DNA from: Muribaculaceae bacterium
GTDB lineage: Bacteria; Bacteroidota; Bacteroidia; Bacteroidales; Muribaculaceae
NCBI GenBank assembly: GCA_016292745.1
Contig: JAEDFO010000047.1
Location: forward strand, 1-19,154
DNA length: 19,154 nucleotides
Reading direction: 5' to 3'
The notes beneath the pieces are model-generated. The model had not been told where the DNA came from. It searched no databases and saw only the letters and a list, made by a program, of their open reading frames with translations. The translations under genes and the position numbers were made by a program. Positions 8,461-16,842 of the stretch are shown in pieces. Numbering within the stretch: position 1 is the first letter of the stretch; the number at the start of each line of letters is the position of its first letter.

Positions 8461-9456
8461 TTATTTCTTCATAATCACCGACATGCCCGGACGAAGATTC
8501 TCGACAGGCTTCACCGGACGCATCTTTATACGGAAGGTCTTGCTGTCGTATTGACCAATCGACTTGGTGGCAGCCCAAACGGCATACGAGCCCATGTCGC
8601 GCACATAATACACTTGTGCCGAGGTTTGCATCTCGTTGAGAGCCGGCACCATAACATCAACCACAGTGCCCATCGGCAGGTCGGCAAGCGATTCCTCGCG
8701 CACATTGAAGGTAATCCAAGCCTCGTCGAGACGGGTGATTTCGGCAATAGGAGCACCGGTGCCCACAAGTTCACCGATTTCGGGATATACCGAAGTTATT
8801 TCGCCATCACATGGTGCCAAGAGATATGAATCCTCAAGCATCGACATCACCTCGGCCACTGTTCCCTGCGCTGCACGCTCCATCGAGGCAGCACTGGCAC
8901 GGTCTTCGCGCTGCGCACCTTCCACTGCCATATCGTACTGCGATTTGGCAGCACGAGCAGCAGCCTTGGCCGCATTGTACGCCGCCAAAGCCTCGTCACG
9001 CTTCTGTTCCGACACCACTTCCTGCTTGAAGAGTTTCTCCACACGTTCATATGTCTTGCGATGAATCTCCTCTGCAGCCATAGCCTGTTGCCAAAGGCTT
9101 TGTGCAGCGGTAATCACCTGGCTGCGCGCACCGGCATCGGCCTTCTCTCGCTGCGACTGGGCTGCGCTTTGCATGGCTTCGGCCTGAATAAGCTTGGCAT
9201 CGGCCGTCGACGAGTAAATCTTGGCGATAGTGTCGCCTGCCTGCACTTTATCGCCTTCTTCAACATACAGTTCAGCCACACGTCCCGGCAACTTACCCGA
9301 CACACGCACCGATGTAGCCTCCACCTGACCCTGATAGTAATCGTCGGCAGGACGAAGCATCAAGAATCCGACTATTGCCAGCACGGCACCGGCAATTATG
9401 AATATTCCAAGTCCGGCATACACCGAACGTTTTTCGCATTTTTCAGTTTCGTTCAT
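8461..9456 (-). CDS. HlyD-family periplasmic adaptor (membrane fusion protein)
   Basis: The product is 331 residues, within the usual YbhG/EmrA-like range. A single N-terminal membrane anchor occupies about residues 14-33 (IFIIAGAVLAIVGFLML). A biotinyl-lipoyl-like half-motif follows (about 44-82, VSGKLPGRVAELYVEEGDKV). An alanine-, glutamine- and glutamate-rich coiled-coil hairpin spans about 85-205. The second lipoyl half comes next (LLAPCDGEITSVYPEIGELV), and a beta-barrel domain ends in LRPGMSVIM, the typical HlyD terminus. It would bridge the inner-membrane permeases to the TolC-like channel across the periplasm. It lies between the tolC-type gene (28-nt gap) and the permeases (6-nt gap), clearly in one operon. 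Confidence 0.95.
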   Translation of the reverse strand: MNETEKCEKRSVYAGLGIFIIAGAVLAIVGFLMLRPADDYYQGQVEATSVRVSGKLPGRVAELYVEEGDKVQAGDTIAKIYSSTADAKLIQAEAMQSAAQSQREKADAGARSQVITAAQSLWQQAMAAEEIHRKTYERVEKLFKQEVVSEQKRDEALAAYNAAKAAARAAKSQYDMAVEGAQREDRASAASMERAAQGTVAEVMSMLEDSYLLAPCDGEITSVYPEIGELVGTGAPIAEITRLDEAWITFNVREESLADLPMGTVVDVMVPALNEMQTSAQVYYVRDMGSYAVWAATKSIGQYDSKTFRIKMRPVKPVENLRPGMSVIMKK

Positions 9457-9484
9457 ATTGTAATAAGTATTTTGTTATTCGAAA

Positions 9485-10921
9485 TCAGTTGTGCAGAGTA
9501 CCAAGTACCTTTGCCAGATATACGTTGCAGAGTTTCACATCGATGGCAGCATCAATACGTTCAGAGTGAGCCTTGAGCCATGCTGTCTGGGCTTTCATCA
9601 CATCGTCGACACTGAGCACCCCTTCGCGGTATCCAGCCTGTGCCTGGCGCAGGTTCTCCTCAGCCTTTTCTATGTTTGATGTGGCTGTGCCATAGTTCTT
9701 GATTGCCTCTGTAGTTTTATATGAGGCCTGACGAGCCTGGAGTTCCACCTTCTCGAGCGCCTCCTCAAGTTCGAGACGTTTCACCAAGGTTTCACTCTTT
9801 GCAGCGCGATATTTGTTGTAGTTGCCGCCCCAATGCCAAATCGGGATAGTCACCATAGCGCCAACGGAGAACATTCCATCGAATTCTTTCTTGAAACCGT
9901 TGAACATATTTGGATTTGTGAATGAGTATGAGCCTACGATGGCCACGTTAGGCATCATTGCCGAACGTGCCACATTTGCTTTCTGCTCATATGCCTTTAT
10001 CGACAGGTCGAGAGCCTGCAGGTCGTTTCGGCGGGAGTACACATCATTGATGTTGTAATCAGCGGGAGCCATCGAGGCATCATCTATTACGGAGCCCTCA
10101 TCGACAAGCACAATCGGCTGGTCGACGGGAAGGCCGCACACTTGGCAAAGAGCCATGCGCGACAACGAAAGCCCGTTTTCCACCTTAGTAAGGTCAACAT
10201 TCGCCGAATTGAGTTGCACAGCCACATTGAGCACATCGGCCTTGGTGGCAAATCCAGCCTCCTTCATAGCAGTGACATTTCGGCTTAACGTGTCGAGCAG
10301 AGCTACATACGATACAGCGAGGTCGTATTTTGCGCGAAGCGACACCACCTGCCAATAAGCGGCATCAACGCTGTAAATCACATCTTGCGCCTTCTGGTCG
10401 CGAAGGTTCTTTGCTATGGTTTCAGCATATCGGGTGAGCTTGTTCATTGCAGCAATCTTGCCGCCCATCCACACTGGCTGCGTAATGGTAACAGCCCCTC
10501 CAAACACATTGTGAATGTCGTAGGTCATTGCCGATTTCGGAATCAGGGCCACCTGCGATGGGATGTAACTGCCGTCGGGGGCCTTAATGGGTACACCAGT
10601 AGAAGGGTCAACCACCAGATTGAAGTCGTATGTCCCGGTTTGCGGATTGAATGTCTTGGTAGGCAACAACTGGTCGCTGTCGAAAATCGACAGTTCCTTT
10701 GAGTTGTACATATACATTCCGGTGAAATCAAGCGACGGCAGATAAGCAGCCGTTGCCTGCTTTTTTTCATAACCAGCCTTTCGAATCTGCTCGTCGGCAA
10801 TACGAATCTGCTTGTTGTTGCGCAGCGCCATATTTCGGCACGAATCGAGCGACACCTGAGCGCCGACACACATTGTGCCAATCAGCGCCATAACTATAAG
10901 TGACAAGAGTTTTCTGTGCAT
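9485..10921 (-). CDS. TolC-family outer-membrane efflux channel
   Basis: The product is 478 residues, typical for TolC/OprM-like channels. Residues 1-21 are a signal peptide (LLSLIVMALIGTMCVGA, cleavage before QVSLDSC). Two outer-membrane-efflux repeats follow: the first carries SLDSCRNMALRNNKQI (about 24-39), the second DYNINDVYSRRNDLQALD (about 288-305). Long helical tracts rich in Ala, Glu and Gln sit in each, and the C-terminal repeat ends with the usual YREGVLSVDDVMKAQTAWL signature. It forms the trimeric exit duct. It is the first gene of the export operon, directly downstream of a consensus promoter. No lipobox is present. Confidence 0.95.
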   Translation of the reverse strand: MHRKLLSLIVMALIGTMCVGAQVSLDSCRNMALRNNKQIRIADEQIRKAGYEKKQATAAYLPSLDFTGMYMYNSKELSIFDSDQLLPTKTFNPQTGTYDFNLVVDPSTGVPIKAPDGSYIPSQVALIPKSAMTYDIHNVFGGAVTITQPVWMGGKIAAMNKLTRYAETIAKNLRDQKAQDVIYSVDAAYWQVVSLRAKYDLAVSYVALLDTLSRNVTAMKEAGFATKADVLNVAVQLNSANVDLTKVENGLSLSRMALCQVCGLPVDQPIVLVDEGSVIDDASMAPADYNINDVYSRRNDLQALDLSIKAYEQKANVARSAMMPNVAIVGSYSFTNPNMFNGFKKEFDGMFSVGAMVTIPIWHWGGNYNKYRAAKSETLVKRLELEEALEKVELQARQASYKTTEAIKNYGTATSNIEKAEENLRQAQAGYREGVLSVDDVMKAQTAWLKAHSERIDAAIDVKLCNVYLAKVLGTLHN

Positions 10922-10939
10922 AACTATTCCCTGTTTTGC

Positions 10940-10978
10940 TATGGCAACTGTCCGGCTTTACACAGCCATTGTGCCATA
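10940..10978 (-). promoter_or_regulatory. Nested inverted repeat in the exporter operon leader
   Basis: Perfect 7-nt arms TATGGCA (10940-10946) and TGCCATA (10972-10978) enclose a second perfect pair, GGCT (10954-10957) and AGCC (10964-10967). The element starts only about 17 nt downstream of the -7 box of the operon promoter and ends 18 nt before the tolC-type ATG. It could be a repressor operator (for example a TetR-type site) or an RNA hairpin in the leader; the sequence alone cannot decide which. Confidence 0.45.
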
Positions 10979-10994
10979 TGACGTTTTATTTTGA

Positions 10995-11025
10995 CAAAAT
11001 TACCACTCTCGACACTTAATACAAA
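10995..11025 (-). promoter_or_regulatory. Sigma-ABfr consensus promoter of the exporter operon
   Basis: On the minus strand the sequence reads TTTG (11025-11022), a 19-nt spacer, then TAATTTTG (11002-10995). This is an exact match to the Bacteroidales consensus TTTG/TAnnTTTG with preferred spacing. It lies 73 nt upstream of the tolC-type ATG at 10921, giving an expected leader of roughly 65-68 nt. It also sits within the gap after porQ, so the exporter operon is a separate transcription unit. Confidence 0.8.
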
Positions 11026-11106
11026 TGCCAAAGGTGTTATAGACCTAATTTTTGGGAAACACTACCAAAGAAAAAATGATGCCGCAACGCACAGCTAATA
11101 ACAGTG

Positions 11107-12147
11107 CTAACGATTGAGGAACTGTGCTATGTTGCAGCGCAGATTAAACATGAATGTGGTTCCACCCACATGAGGCTGAGCCAAAGCGACACCGAATCCT
11201 AGAGCGTTGGTATTGAATCCGGCACCAAGGGAAAAGCCGGAGAGGAAATTGCGCGAATAGGTGGTCATATCGGTGCGAGTCTTGTAGCTGTATCCCAATC
11301 CGATATAGAATTTAGATGATGGGGCGTATTCTACGCCGAAAGTAAGATGTCGGAACAGACTGCTCATAAACGCATCTTTCTCAACGATATCCTCGCCGGT
11401 TTCGGCTTTGTCGTCGATGGCATAGTAAGGCATCTTCCATTTATTCAGGTTGGTTGCTGTAACCGACAGGCGGAATGGCGAGTTACGCAGGAATTGCGAC
11501 CAACCGAGCTGGATGTCCCATGGCAGGTCGACAGTTTCCTCGTTGAACTTCTTAACCTGACCACCAAGATTTTTGATGACCAACGACAACGACATGTCGG
11601 TTTCAGGGTTGAAATAGTTCACGCCAAGGTCGGTGGCAAGCGCCATGGCTGAGTATTGCTCGTACGACGAAGAAATCATCTTAACCGCAATACCGCCACG
11701 GATGCGGTCGGTGATATCATGCGAATACACCAGATTAATCGACAGGTCGCGGGGGCTGAAGGTCCCGGTGATTGTACCATCGGCTTCGGCACTCTTCATC
11801 TCGCCATAACCGAAGTATTGCAAGCCCAGAGCCAATGCACCACGCTCGTGCGCCTTAAGTCCGAATGTAGCGCCCATGAAGTTGCTGCCGCCAATGTAGT
11901 GCATATAGTTGAGCCCCAGCTGCAGGTGCATCTCCTTGCCAAGCAACGCCGGGTTCTGGTTAATCATATTGATGTCATCGTCAATAAGCGTAATGTTCTG
12001 GCCACCCATGGCATACACTTTCGACGAAGTGGTTATGTTGAGAAACTCGTAGCCTTTGTCGCCACCACTTTGCGCAAATGCCGTAGTGGAGGCAACCAAT
12101 GCCGACAAGGTCAAAACCAATGATGCTATTATCGTCTGTAATCTCAT
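11107..12147 (-). CDS. porQ: Type IX secretion system protein PorQ
   Basis: The product is 346 residues from the ATG at 12147. That start gives an immediate signal peptide (MRLQTIIASLVLTLSALVAS, cleavage after TAFA). The longer frame from 12177 adds ten residues that would spoil it, so I reject that start. The N-terminal motif GYEFLNITTSSKVYAMGGQNITLIDDD with INQNPALL is diagnostic for PorQ, a 14-strand FadL-like outer-membrane barrel. PorQ acts with PorZ, PorU and PorV in the attachment complex that processes and anchors type IX cargo proteins. The C-terminus (MFNLRCNIAQFLNR) is a barrel-type last strand. No other T9SS gene is nearby, as is usual for this scattered system. It lies 114 nt after uxaC and may be cotranscribed with it or have its own promoter; I see no consensus promoter in that gap. 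Confidence 0.85.
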   Translation of the reverse strand: MRLQTIIASLVLTLSALVASTTAFAQSGGDKGYEFLNITTSSKVYAMGGQNITLIDDDINMINQNPALLGKEMHLQLGLNYMHYIGGSNFMGATFGLKAHERGALALGLQYFGYGEMKSAEADGTITGTFSPRDLSINLVYSHDITDRIRGGIAVKMISSSYEQYSAMALATDLGVNYFNPETDMSLSLVIKNLGGQVKKFNEETVDLPWDIQLGWSQFLRNSPFRLSVTATNLNKWKMPYYAIDDKAETGEDIVEKDAFMSSLFRHLTFGVEYAPSSKFYIGLGYSYKTRTDMTTYSRNFLSGFSLGAGFNTNALGFGVALAQPHVGGTTFMFNLRCNIAQFLNR

Positions 12148-12216
12148 AAAGTAATGTTGCAACGCCACGACACACACTGCACAGCGTACAAATACATAAA
12201 TAATAACGTAGTTTTG

Positions 12217-12237
12217 CCCTGTCTATTATATGCAGGG
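12217..12237 (-). repeat. Inverted repeat after uxaC
   Basis: Perfect 5-nt arms CCCTG (12217-12221) and CAGGG (12233-12237) are separated by 11 nt, starting 25 nt beyond the uxaC stop. On the minus-strand transcript the stem is not followed by a U-tract, so it is at best a weak or Rho-assisted terminator, or an RNA-processing or protecting hairpin. On the plus strand it is followed by TTCAATTTTT, but no plus-strand gene ends here. Confidence 0.3.
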
Positions 12238-12261
12238 TTCAATTTTTAGGTGTGAAGCGAC

Positions 12262-13665
12262 TCAGAAACCAAAGTAGCGGGCCGCATTGTGGTGGCAAAT
12301 GTCGGCAGTCATCTGTTCGAGGCGAGGCAATTCGCTCTGCGGAATCAATCCGGCATCGAAATCGGCACCGAGAATCTGGCATAACAATCGGCGAAAATAC
12401 TCGTGGCGCGTGTAGGACACAAACGAACGGCTGTCGGTGAGCATGCCCACGAAACGGCTAAGCAGACCTTGCCGAGACAGGGCATCGATTTGTGCTCGCA
12501 TGCCATCGAGATGGTCGTTGAACCACCACGCCGAACCCATCTGCATTTTACCCGGCACTGAACCGTCCTGGAAGTTGGCAATCATTGCAGCCACCATTTC
12601 GTTTTCGCCTGGATTAATGTTGTAGAGTATTGTCTTGGCCAGCAATCCGTCGGCATCGAGGGCATCGAAGAATCGGGCAAGCGCCGCGGCCGAGGAGAAA
12701 TCGCCGATGGTATCGAATCCGGTATCGGGGCCCAGGGCTGCAAACCTACGGCTGTTGGTGTTGCGCAATGGTCCGAAGTGGAACTGTTGCACCCAGTTGC
12801 GGCTTGCATTCATACGCGCAAAGTCGAGCAACAACGCTGTTTGCAGTTTGGTGGATTCTTCGGCATTAAGCGATTTACCGGAGCGTACCTTGAGCCACAG
12901 ACGGCGTGCCTCGTCGGCAGTGCAGTCGGCAAACGGGAACGACGACACGCCATGGTCGGCAACGCTGCATCCCATCGAGGCAAAGAAAGCGTGACGACGG
13001 TTGAGAGCCTCAATAAGTGCGTCGTAGGAGTTGATATCAACGTCGGCCACCTCGGCAAGGCGGTCGACATAGGCATTGTAGGCATCAGCATCGGCTACAG
13101 CCATAGCCTTGTCGGGACGCCATGCCGGAAGCACCTTTATCTCGAAGCCGGAAGCAGCTATATCACAATGATAGCAGAGCGAGTCGACAGGGTCGTCGGT
13201 GGTGCACACCACCTCAACACCATAGCGGCGCATTAGTCCACGCGCCGAATATTCGGGTTGTTGAAGCAGTTCGTTGCATCGGTCGAATATCCGCCGTGCC
13301 GAATCGGGATTCAGCACCTCATCGATACCGAAAGCCGTGGATAGTTCCAGATGCGACCAGTGATAAAGCGGATTGCGGAATGCATATGGCAAAGTAGCAG
13401 CCCACTGCTCGAATTTCTCGAAATCAGAAGCATCGCCAGTGATGAAGCGTTCATCTACGCCGTTAGCTCGCATGGCACGCCACTTGTAGTGGTCGCCACC
13501 GAGCCACAACTCGGTAATCGATGCAAAACGGTGGTCGTCGGCAATCATTTTCGGCGACAGATGACAGTGATAGTCGATAATCGGCAACTTGGCCGCAATA
13601 TCGTGATAGAGATGCTTGGCGGTTGAGCTCGACAGCAAGAAATCGGGAGTTATGAACTTTGCCAT
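12262..13665 (-). CDS. uxaC: Glucuronate/uronate isomerase UxaC
   Basis: The product is 467 residues, the standard length. UxaC interconverts D-glucuronate and D-fructuronate (and galacturonate and tagaturonate) in the cytoplasm. It is an amidohydrolase-fold barrel. Visible signatures are the metal-binding DYHCHL (31-36) after PIID, CTTDDPVDSL (154-163), PAWRPDKA (180-187), GSAWWFND (377-384) and the C-terminal MLTDSRSFVSYTRHEYFRR (408-426), all characteristic of the family. It is the last gene of the hexuronate operon, starting 17 nt after the transporter stop. With UxaC at the 3' end, isomerisation and uptake genes are adjacent. Confidence 0.97.
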   Translation of the reverse strand: MAKFITPDFLLSSSTAKHLYHDIAAKLPIIDYHCHLSPKMIADDHRFASITELWLGGDHYKWRAMRANGVDERFITGDASDFEKFEQWAATLPYAFRNPLYHWSHLELSTAFGIDEVLNPDSARRIFDRCNELLQQPEYSARGLMRRYGVEVVCTTDDPVDSLCYHCDIAASGFEIKVLPAWRPDKAMAVADADAYNAYVDRLAEVADVDINSYDALIEALNRRHAFFASMGCSVADHGVSSFPFADCTADEARRLWLKVRSGKSLNAEESTKLQTALLLDFARMNASRNWVQQFHFGPLRNTNSRRFAALGPDTGFDTIGDFSSAAALARFFDALDADGLLAKTILYNINPGENEMVAAMIANFQDGSVPGKMQMGSAWWFNDHLDGMRAQIDALSRQGLLSRFVGMLTDSRSFVSYTRHEYFRRLLCQILGADFDAGLIPQSELPRLEQMTADICHHNAARYFGF

Positions 13666-13682
13666 GACAAAACATTATTTGG

Positions 13683-15116
13683 TTATGCTACTACAGGTTT
13701 GTAACGCGGAACGAGAATTTTCAGAATGGTCCATCCGGTTAGATAAGCCACTGCACATATGCAGAATACAATGAAATAACCGGCCGACTTGCCTTCGAAA
13801 CCGGCGATGCAGAGGTTAGAAGCCTCGGCATAGTCGAACATACGACCTGAAACGGCATTATAGACAGCGCCACTGATACCGCCGGCCATACCGTTGATGC
13901 CGGTGATTGTGCCCACCAGGCTCTTGGGGAATAGGTCGCTTGCCACCGAATACAGGTTGGCCGACCAACTTTGGTGAGCAGCGCCGGCAAGACCGATTAT
14001 GATGATTGGCCACCAGCACGACACTTCGCCTAACGGTTGGGCTGCCAGTGCCAACAATGGGAACAATGCAAACACCAGCATAGCTTTCAGGCGCGCATCG
14101 TAGGAATTCTGCCCGGTGCGATTGATGATTATGGTGGGAAGTTTACCTCCGAAAATCGAAAGCATTGTAATTGCATAGAGAGTGAAAATCAGCAACATTG
14201 CTTTCGGATTGCTCGACGAGAGTCCGAACACGTCGGAAATGTAGGCCGGCGTCCAGAACAGGAAGAACCACCACACACCATCGGTAACAAACTTTGCAAG
14301 GAAGATGGCCCACGTCTGCGGCAACCGAAGCACACGCGAGAACTTGATTTTCGGGCCGTTATCGGCAACCGGAGTTGTTTCGGTGTTACGATCCTGGTTG
14401 ATATATTCGAGTTCAGCGCTATTAACGCGACGACACTGCTCGGGGTGCTGATAAAGCATAAACCAAAGGCCCATCCACAAGAAACCGAGCGCACCGATGA
14501 TTATAAACGCCATTTCCCAACCGTTGCCCCAACCAAGGTTTTTGAAATATTGGGCAATAGCAGGAATGCTCACCGGAGCCACAAGAGCGCCAACAGTGGA
14601 GCCGGCGTTGAAAATCGAAGTGGCAAAAGCACGGTCCTTTCGCGGGAAATATTCGGCAGTGACCTTGATTGCCGACGGGAAGTTACCGCCCTCGCCAAGG
14701 CCGAGCACCACGCGTGCCGCCATAAAGAAGTACACACTCACCATTGCAATGGCACTGGCCGTGGCACCGGTGGCATGGAGCAATTCCTCAGTGCCATGAA
14801 GGTCGAGGGCATATTGAGTAGCGATGCCGCAGAAAGCATGCAAGCAAGCGCCGGTTGACCAAATTCCAATTGCCCACAGATATCCCTTACGAGTGCCAAT
14901 CCAGTCGATAAACCTACCGGAAACAAGATTGGATATTGCATACACAATAGAGAACGTGGCCCCGATGTAGCCATATAGGGTATCGGTCCAGAAAAATTCC
15001 GGGGCAATGAAGTCTTTCCAAGTTAGCGAAAGCACCTGACGGTCAAGATAATTGACCGTGGTGGCAAAGAAGAGCAGTCCGCAGATAGTCCAGCGGAAAT
15101 TGGTCATTTTTTGCAT
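13683..15116 (-). CDS. exuT: MFS hexuronate transporter (ExuT-like, ACS family)
   Basis: The product is 477 residues with about 12 hydrophobic segments. The ACS-family entry motif NYLDRQVLS lies at residues 22-30, at the end of helix 1, as in ExuT/GudP-type uronate and aldarate symporters. Further landmarks are the loop RFIDWIGTRKGY, VLGLGEGGNFPSAIK, and a central hydrophilic loop around residues 230-255. The frame can start at 15116 (MQKMTNF) or at 15107 (MTNF). The second start makes an ATGA overlap with the eda stop, the classic coupled arrangement; the first is given here as the longer form. Substrate assignment to glucuronate and galacturonate rests on the operon and on the family motif. 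It is an inner-membrane protein, presumably a proton symporter. Confidence 0.88.
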   Translation of the reverse strand: MQKMTNFRWTICGLLFFATTVNYLDRQVLSLTWKDFIAPEFFWTDTLYGYIGATFSIVYAISNLVSGRFIDWIGTRKGYLWAIGIWSTGACLHAFCGIATQYALDLHGTEELLHATGATASAIAMVSVYFFMAARVVLGLGEGGNFPSAIKVTAEYFPRKDRAFATSIFNAGSTVGALVAPVSIPAIAQYFKNLGWGNGWEMAFIIIGALGFLWMGLWFMLYQHPEQCRRVNSAELEYINQDRNTETTPVADNGPKIKFSRVLRLPQTWAIFLAKFVTDGVWWFFLFWTPAYISDVFGLSSSNPKAMLLIFTLYAITMLSIFGGKLPTIIINRTGQNSYDARLKAMLVFALFPLLALAAQPLGEVSCWWPIIIIGLAGAAHQSWSANLYSVASDLFPKSLVGTITGINGMAGGISGAVYNAVSGRMFDYAEASNLCIAGFEGKSAGYFIVFCICAVAYLTGWTILKILVPRYKPVVA

Positions 15117-15775
15117 AATGAGTTGATAATAGATAAGGTTTCAGCACATTTGTTTGTGATATATTTCCAGTCGGCACATGCAATCATCTCCTTTGGAAAA
15201 AGTTTGCTGCCCATACCCACACAGAAAGCGCCGGCAGCAAACCATGCAGCCAAGTTTTCTGCCTCAGGAGCCACACCTCCGGTAACCATCACCTTGGTCC
15301 AAGGCATTGGCGCCATCACGCCCTTGACAAATTTCGGGCCAAGGACATCGCCGGGGAACACCTTTGTGAGTTCACATCCGGCTTCGTGCGCATTGCCGAT
15401 TTCGGTAACCGAGCCGCATCCGGGACAATACGGCACCTGACGGCGGTTGCACAACGCAGCAACGGCAGAATTGAACATTGGGCCAACGATAAAGCATGCT
15501 CCACACTGAATATACATGGCAGCAGTAGCCGGGTCGACGATGCTGCCGGCGCCTAAAGCCAGTTCAGGACATTCACGGCGAGCATACTTCACACACTCGG
15601 CAAACACCTCGTGGGCAAAGTCGCCTCGGTTGGTAAACTCGAACACGCGCACCCCACCATCGTAGCATGCCTTGATAACTTGCTTTGCCACTTCGGCATC
15701 GCTGTGATAGAACACCGGCACCATGCGTGTGTCGGCAATCTTGGCCATTACGGCCATTTTATCGAATTGAGCCAT
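15104..15775 (-). CDS. eda: KDPG aldolase (2-dehydro-3-deoxyphosphogluconate aldolase)
   Basis: The product is 223 residues, the usual size for Eda. It cleaves 2-keto-3-deoxy-6-phosphogluconate to pyruvate and glyceraldehyde-3-phosphate, the last step of the pathway. The TIM-barrel signatures are present in order: VPVFYH (19-24), FEFTNRG with catalytic Glu46, GAGSIVDP (75-82), FIVGPMFN (95-102), CPGCGSVTE (117-125), KVFPGD with Schiff-base Lys138, and VTGGVAP (164-170). The FEFTNR, FIVGP and CPGC variants differ slightly from the enteric enzyme, but the catalytic pair is intact. The gene starts 15 nt after kdgK and its stop overlaps the transporter start. Confidence 0.95.
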   Translation of the reverse strand: MAQFDKMAVMAKIADTRMVPVFYHSDAEVAKQVIKACYDGGVRVFEFTNRGDFAHEVFAECVKYARRECPELALGAGSIVDPATAAMYIQCGACFIVGPMFNSAVAALCNRRQVPYCPGCGSVTEIGNAHEAGCELTKVFPGDVLGPKFVKGVMAPMPWTKVMVTGGVAPEAENLAAWFAAGAFCVGMGSKLFPKEMIACADWKYITNKCAETLSIINSLCKK

Positions 15776-15790
15776 TGTATGTTAATATGT

Positions 15791-16816
15791 TTATCGTTGA
15801 ATACGTCCGTTAGCATTTCCTCCGGCAAGGGCTTCAACCTCTTCGGCACTTACCATATTGAAATCGCCGTTGATTGTGTGCTTAAGCGCTGACGCTGCTA
15901 CAGCAAACTCCAGAGCCTCTCCCATCGACTGCTTGGTAAGCAATCCGTGAATAAGGCCACCCGAGAAACTGTCGCCACCACCCACGCGGTCGATAATAGG
16001 CAGAATATCGTAACGCTTCGACACATAGAATTCGTTGCCATCGAAAATCATGGCTTTCCACCCGTTGTGCGATGCGCTGAGCGATTCGCGCAAGGTAGAT
16101 ACCACATATTTGAATCCGAATTCACGGCGCATCTGCTCGAAGATGCCTTTATAGCCGTCGGCATCGGTGTTTCCTCCTTCAACATCGGCATCGGGCTTGA
16201 ATCCGAGACACAGCTGCGCATCTTCTTCGTTGCCAATACACACATCGACATATTGCATCAGAGGACGCATCACCTGCTGGGCTTTTTCACTGGTCCATAG
16301 CTTTTTGCGGAAGTTTAGGTCGACCGATACAGTCACGCCATGGCGTTTTGCAGCCTCGCAAGCAAGGCGAGTCAGTTCGGCGGCCGAATCGGAGATGGCA
16401 GGAGTGATTCCCGACCAATGGAACCAGTCGGCGCCCTCCATAATGGCATCAAAATCGAAGTCGGCAGGCTTGGCCTCGCTTATCGACGAACCGGCACGGT
16501 CGTAGATAACCTTCGACGGACGCATGCTGACGCCGGTTTCGGCATAATAAATACCTATGCGGTTACCGCCACGGGCAATGTGGCTTGTATCGACGCCATA
16601 ACGGCGCAATGCATTGATGGCGCTTTGGCCTATCTCGTGGGCAGGAAGTTTAGTAACGAAAGTGGCATGGTGGCCATAGTTGGCACAACTGACAGCCACA
16701 TTGGCTTCACCACCACCATAAATCACATCGAATCGGTCAGCTTGCACAAAACGCACGTTTTGGCCCGACGGCGACAGCCTGAGCATTATCTCGCCTAATG
16801 TTACAATGTTTGACAT
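15791..16816 (-). CDS. kdgK: 2-keto-3-deoxygluconate kinase (PfkB family)
   Basis: The product is 341 residues. PfkB-family sugar kinase features are clear: GGGEANVAV (34-42) as the substrate-binding signature, NFRKKLW (168-174), CIGNEEDA (193-200) and the C-terminal signature DRVGGGDSFSGG (276-287) with catalytic base Asp282. The anion hole reads GGGD instead of the common GAGD, a conservative variant. The enzyme phosphorylates KDG at O6 in the cytoplasm to make KDPG for the adjacent aldolase. KDG specificity is inferred from the operon (between uxuA and eda); the PfkB family also contains fructokinases and ribokinases. Confidence 0.92.
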   Translation of the reverse strand: MSNIVTLGEIMLRLSPSGQNVRFVQADRFDVIYGGGEANVAVSCANYGHHATFVTKLPAHEIGQSAINALRRYGVDTSHIARGGNRIGIYYAETGVSMRPSKVIYDRAGSSISEAKPADFDFDAIMEGADWFHWSGITPAISDSAAELTRLACEAAKRHGVTVSVDLNFRKKLWTSEKAQQVMRPLMQYVDVCIGNEEDAQLCLGFKPDADVEGGNTDADGYKGIFEQMRREFGFKYVVSTLRESLSASHNGWKAMIFDGNEFYVSKRYDILPIIDRVGGGDSFSGGLIHGLLTKQSMGEALEFAVAASALKHTINGDFNMVSAEEVEALAGGNANGRIQR

Positions 16817-16842
16817 ACTGAATGTAAGGGTTATATAAGACT

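Noticed and set aside
11040..11106. Intrinsic terminator after porQ
   Set aside because: A T-rich run is present on the minus strand (TTTTTTCTTT), but I could not find a stable stem directly before it.
12148..12177. Upstream extension of porQ starting at 12177
   Set aside because: It would place ten residues (MCVVALQHYF) before a clean signal peptide that starts at the internal ATG at 12147, so the shorter form is preferred.
12217..12250. Plus-strand intrinsic terminator (CCCTG stem followed by TTCAATTTTT)
   Set aside because: No plus-strand gene lies upstream, the stem is only 5 bp and the loop is 11 nt.
14037..14858. A 273-residue plus-strand frame opposite the transporter
   Set aside because: It is the antisense of a clear MFS protein. 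Its Cys-, His- and Arg-rich composition is typical of a shadow frame.
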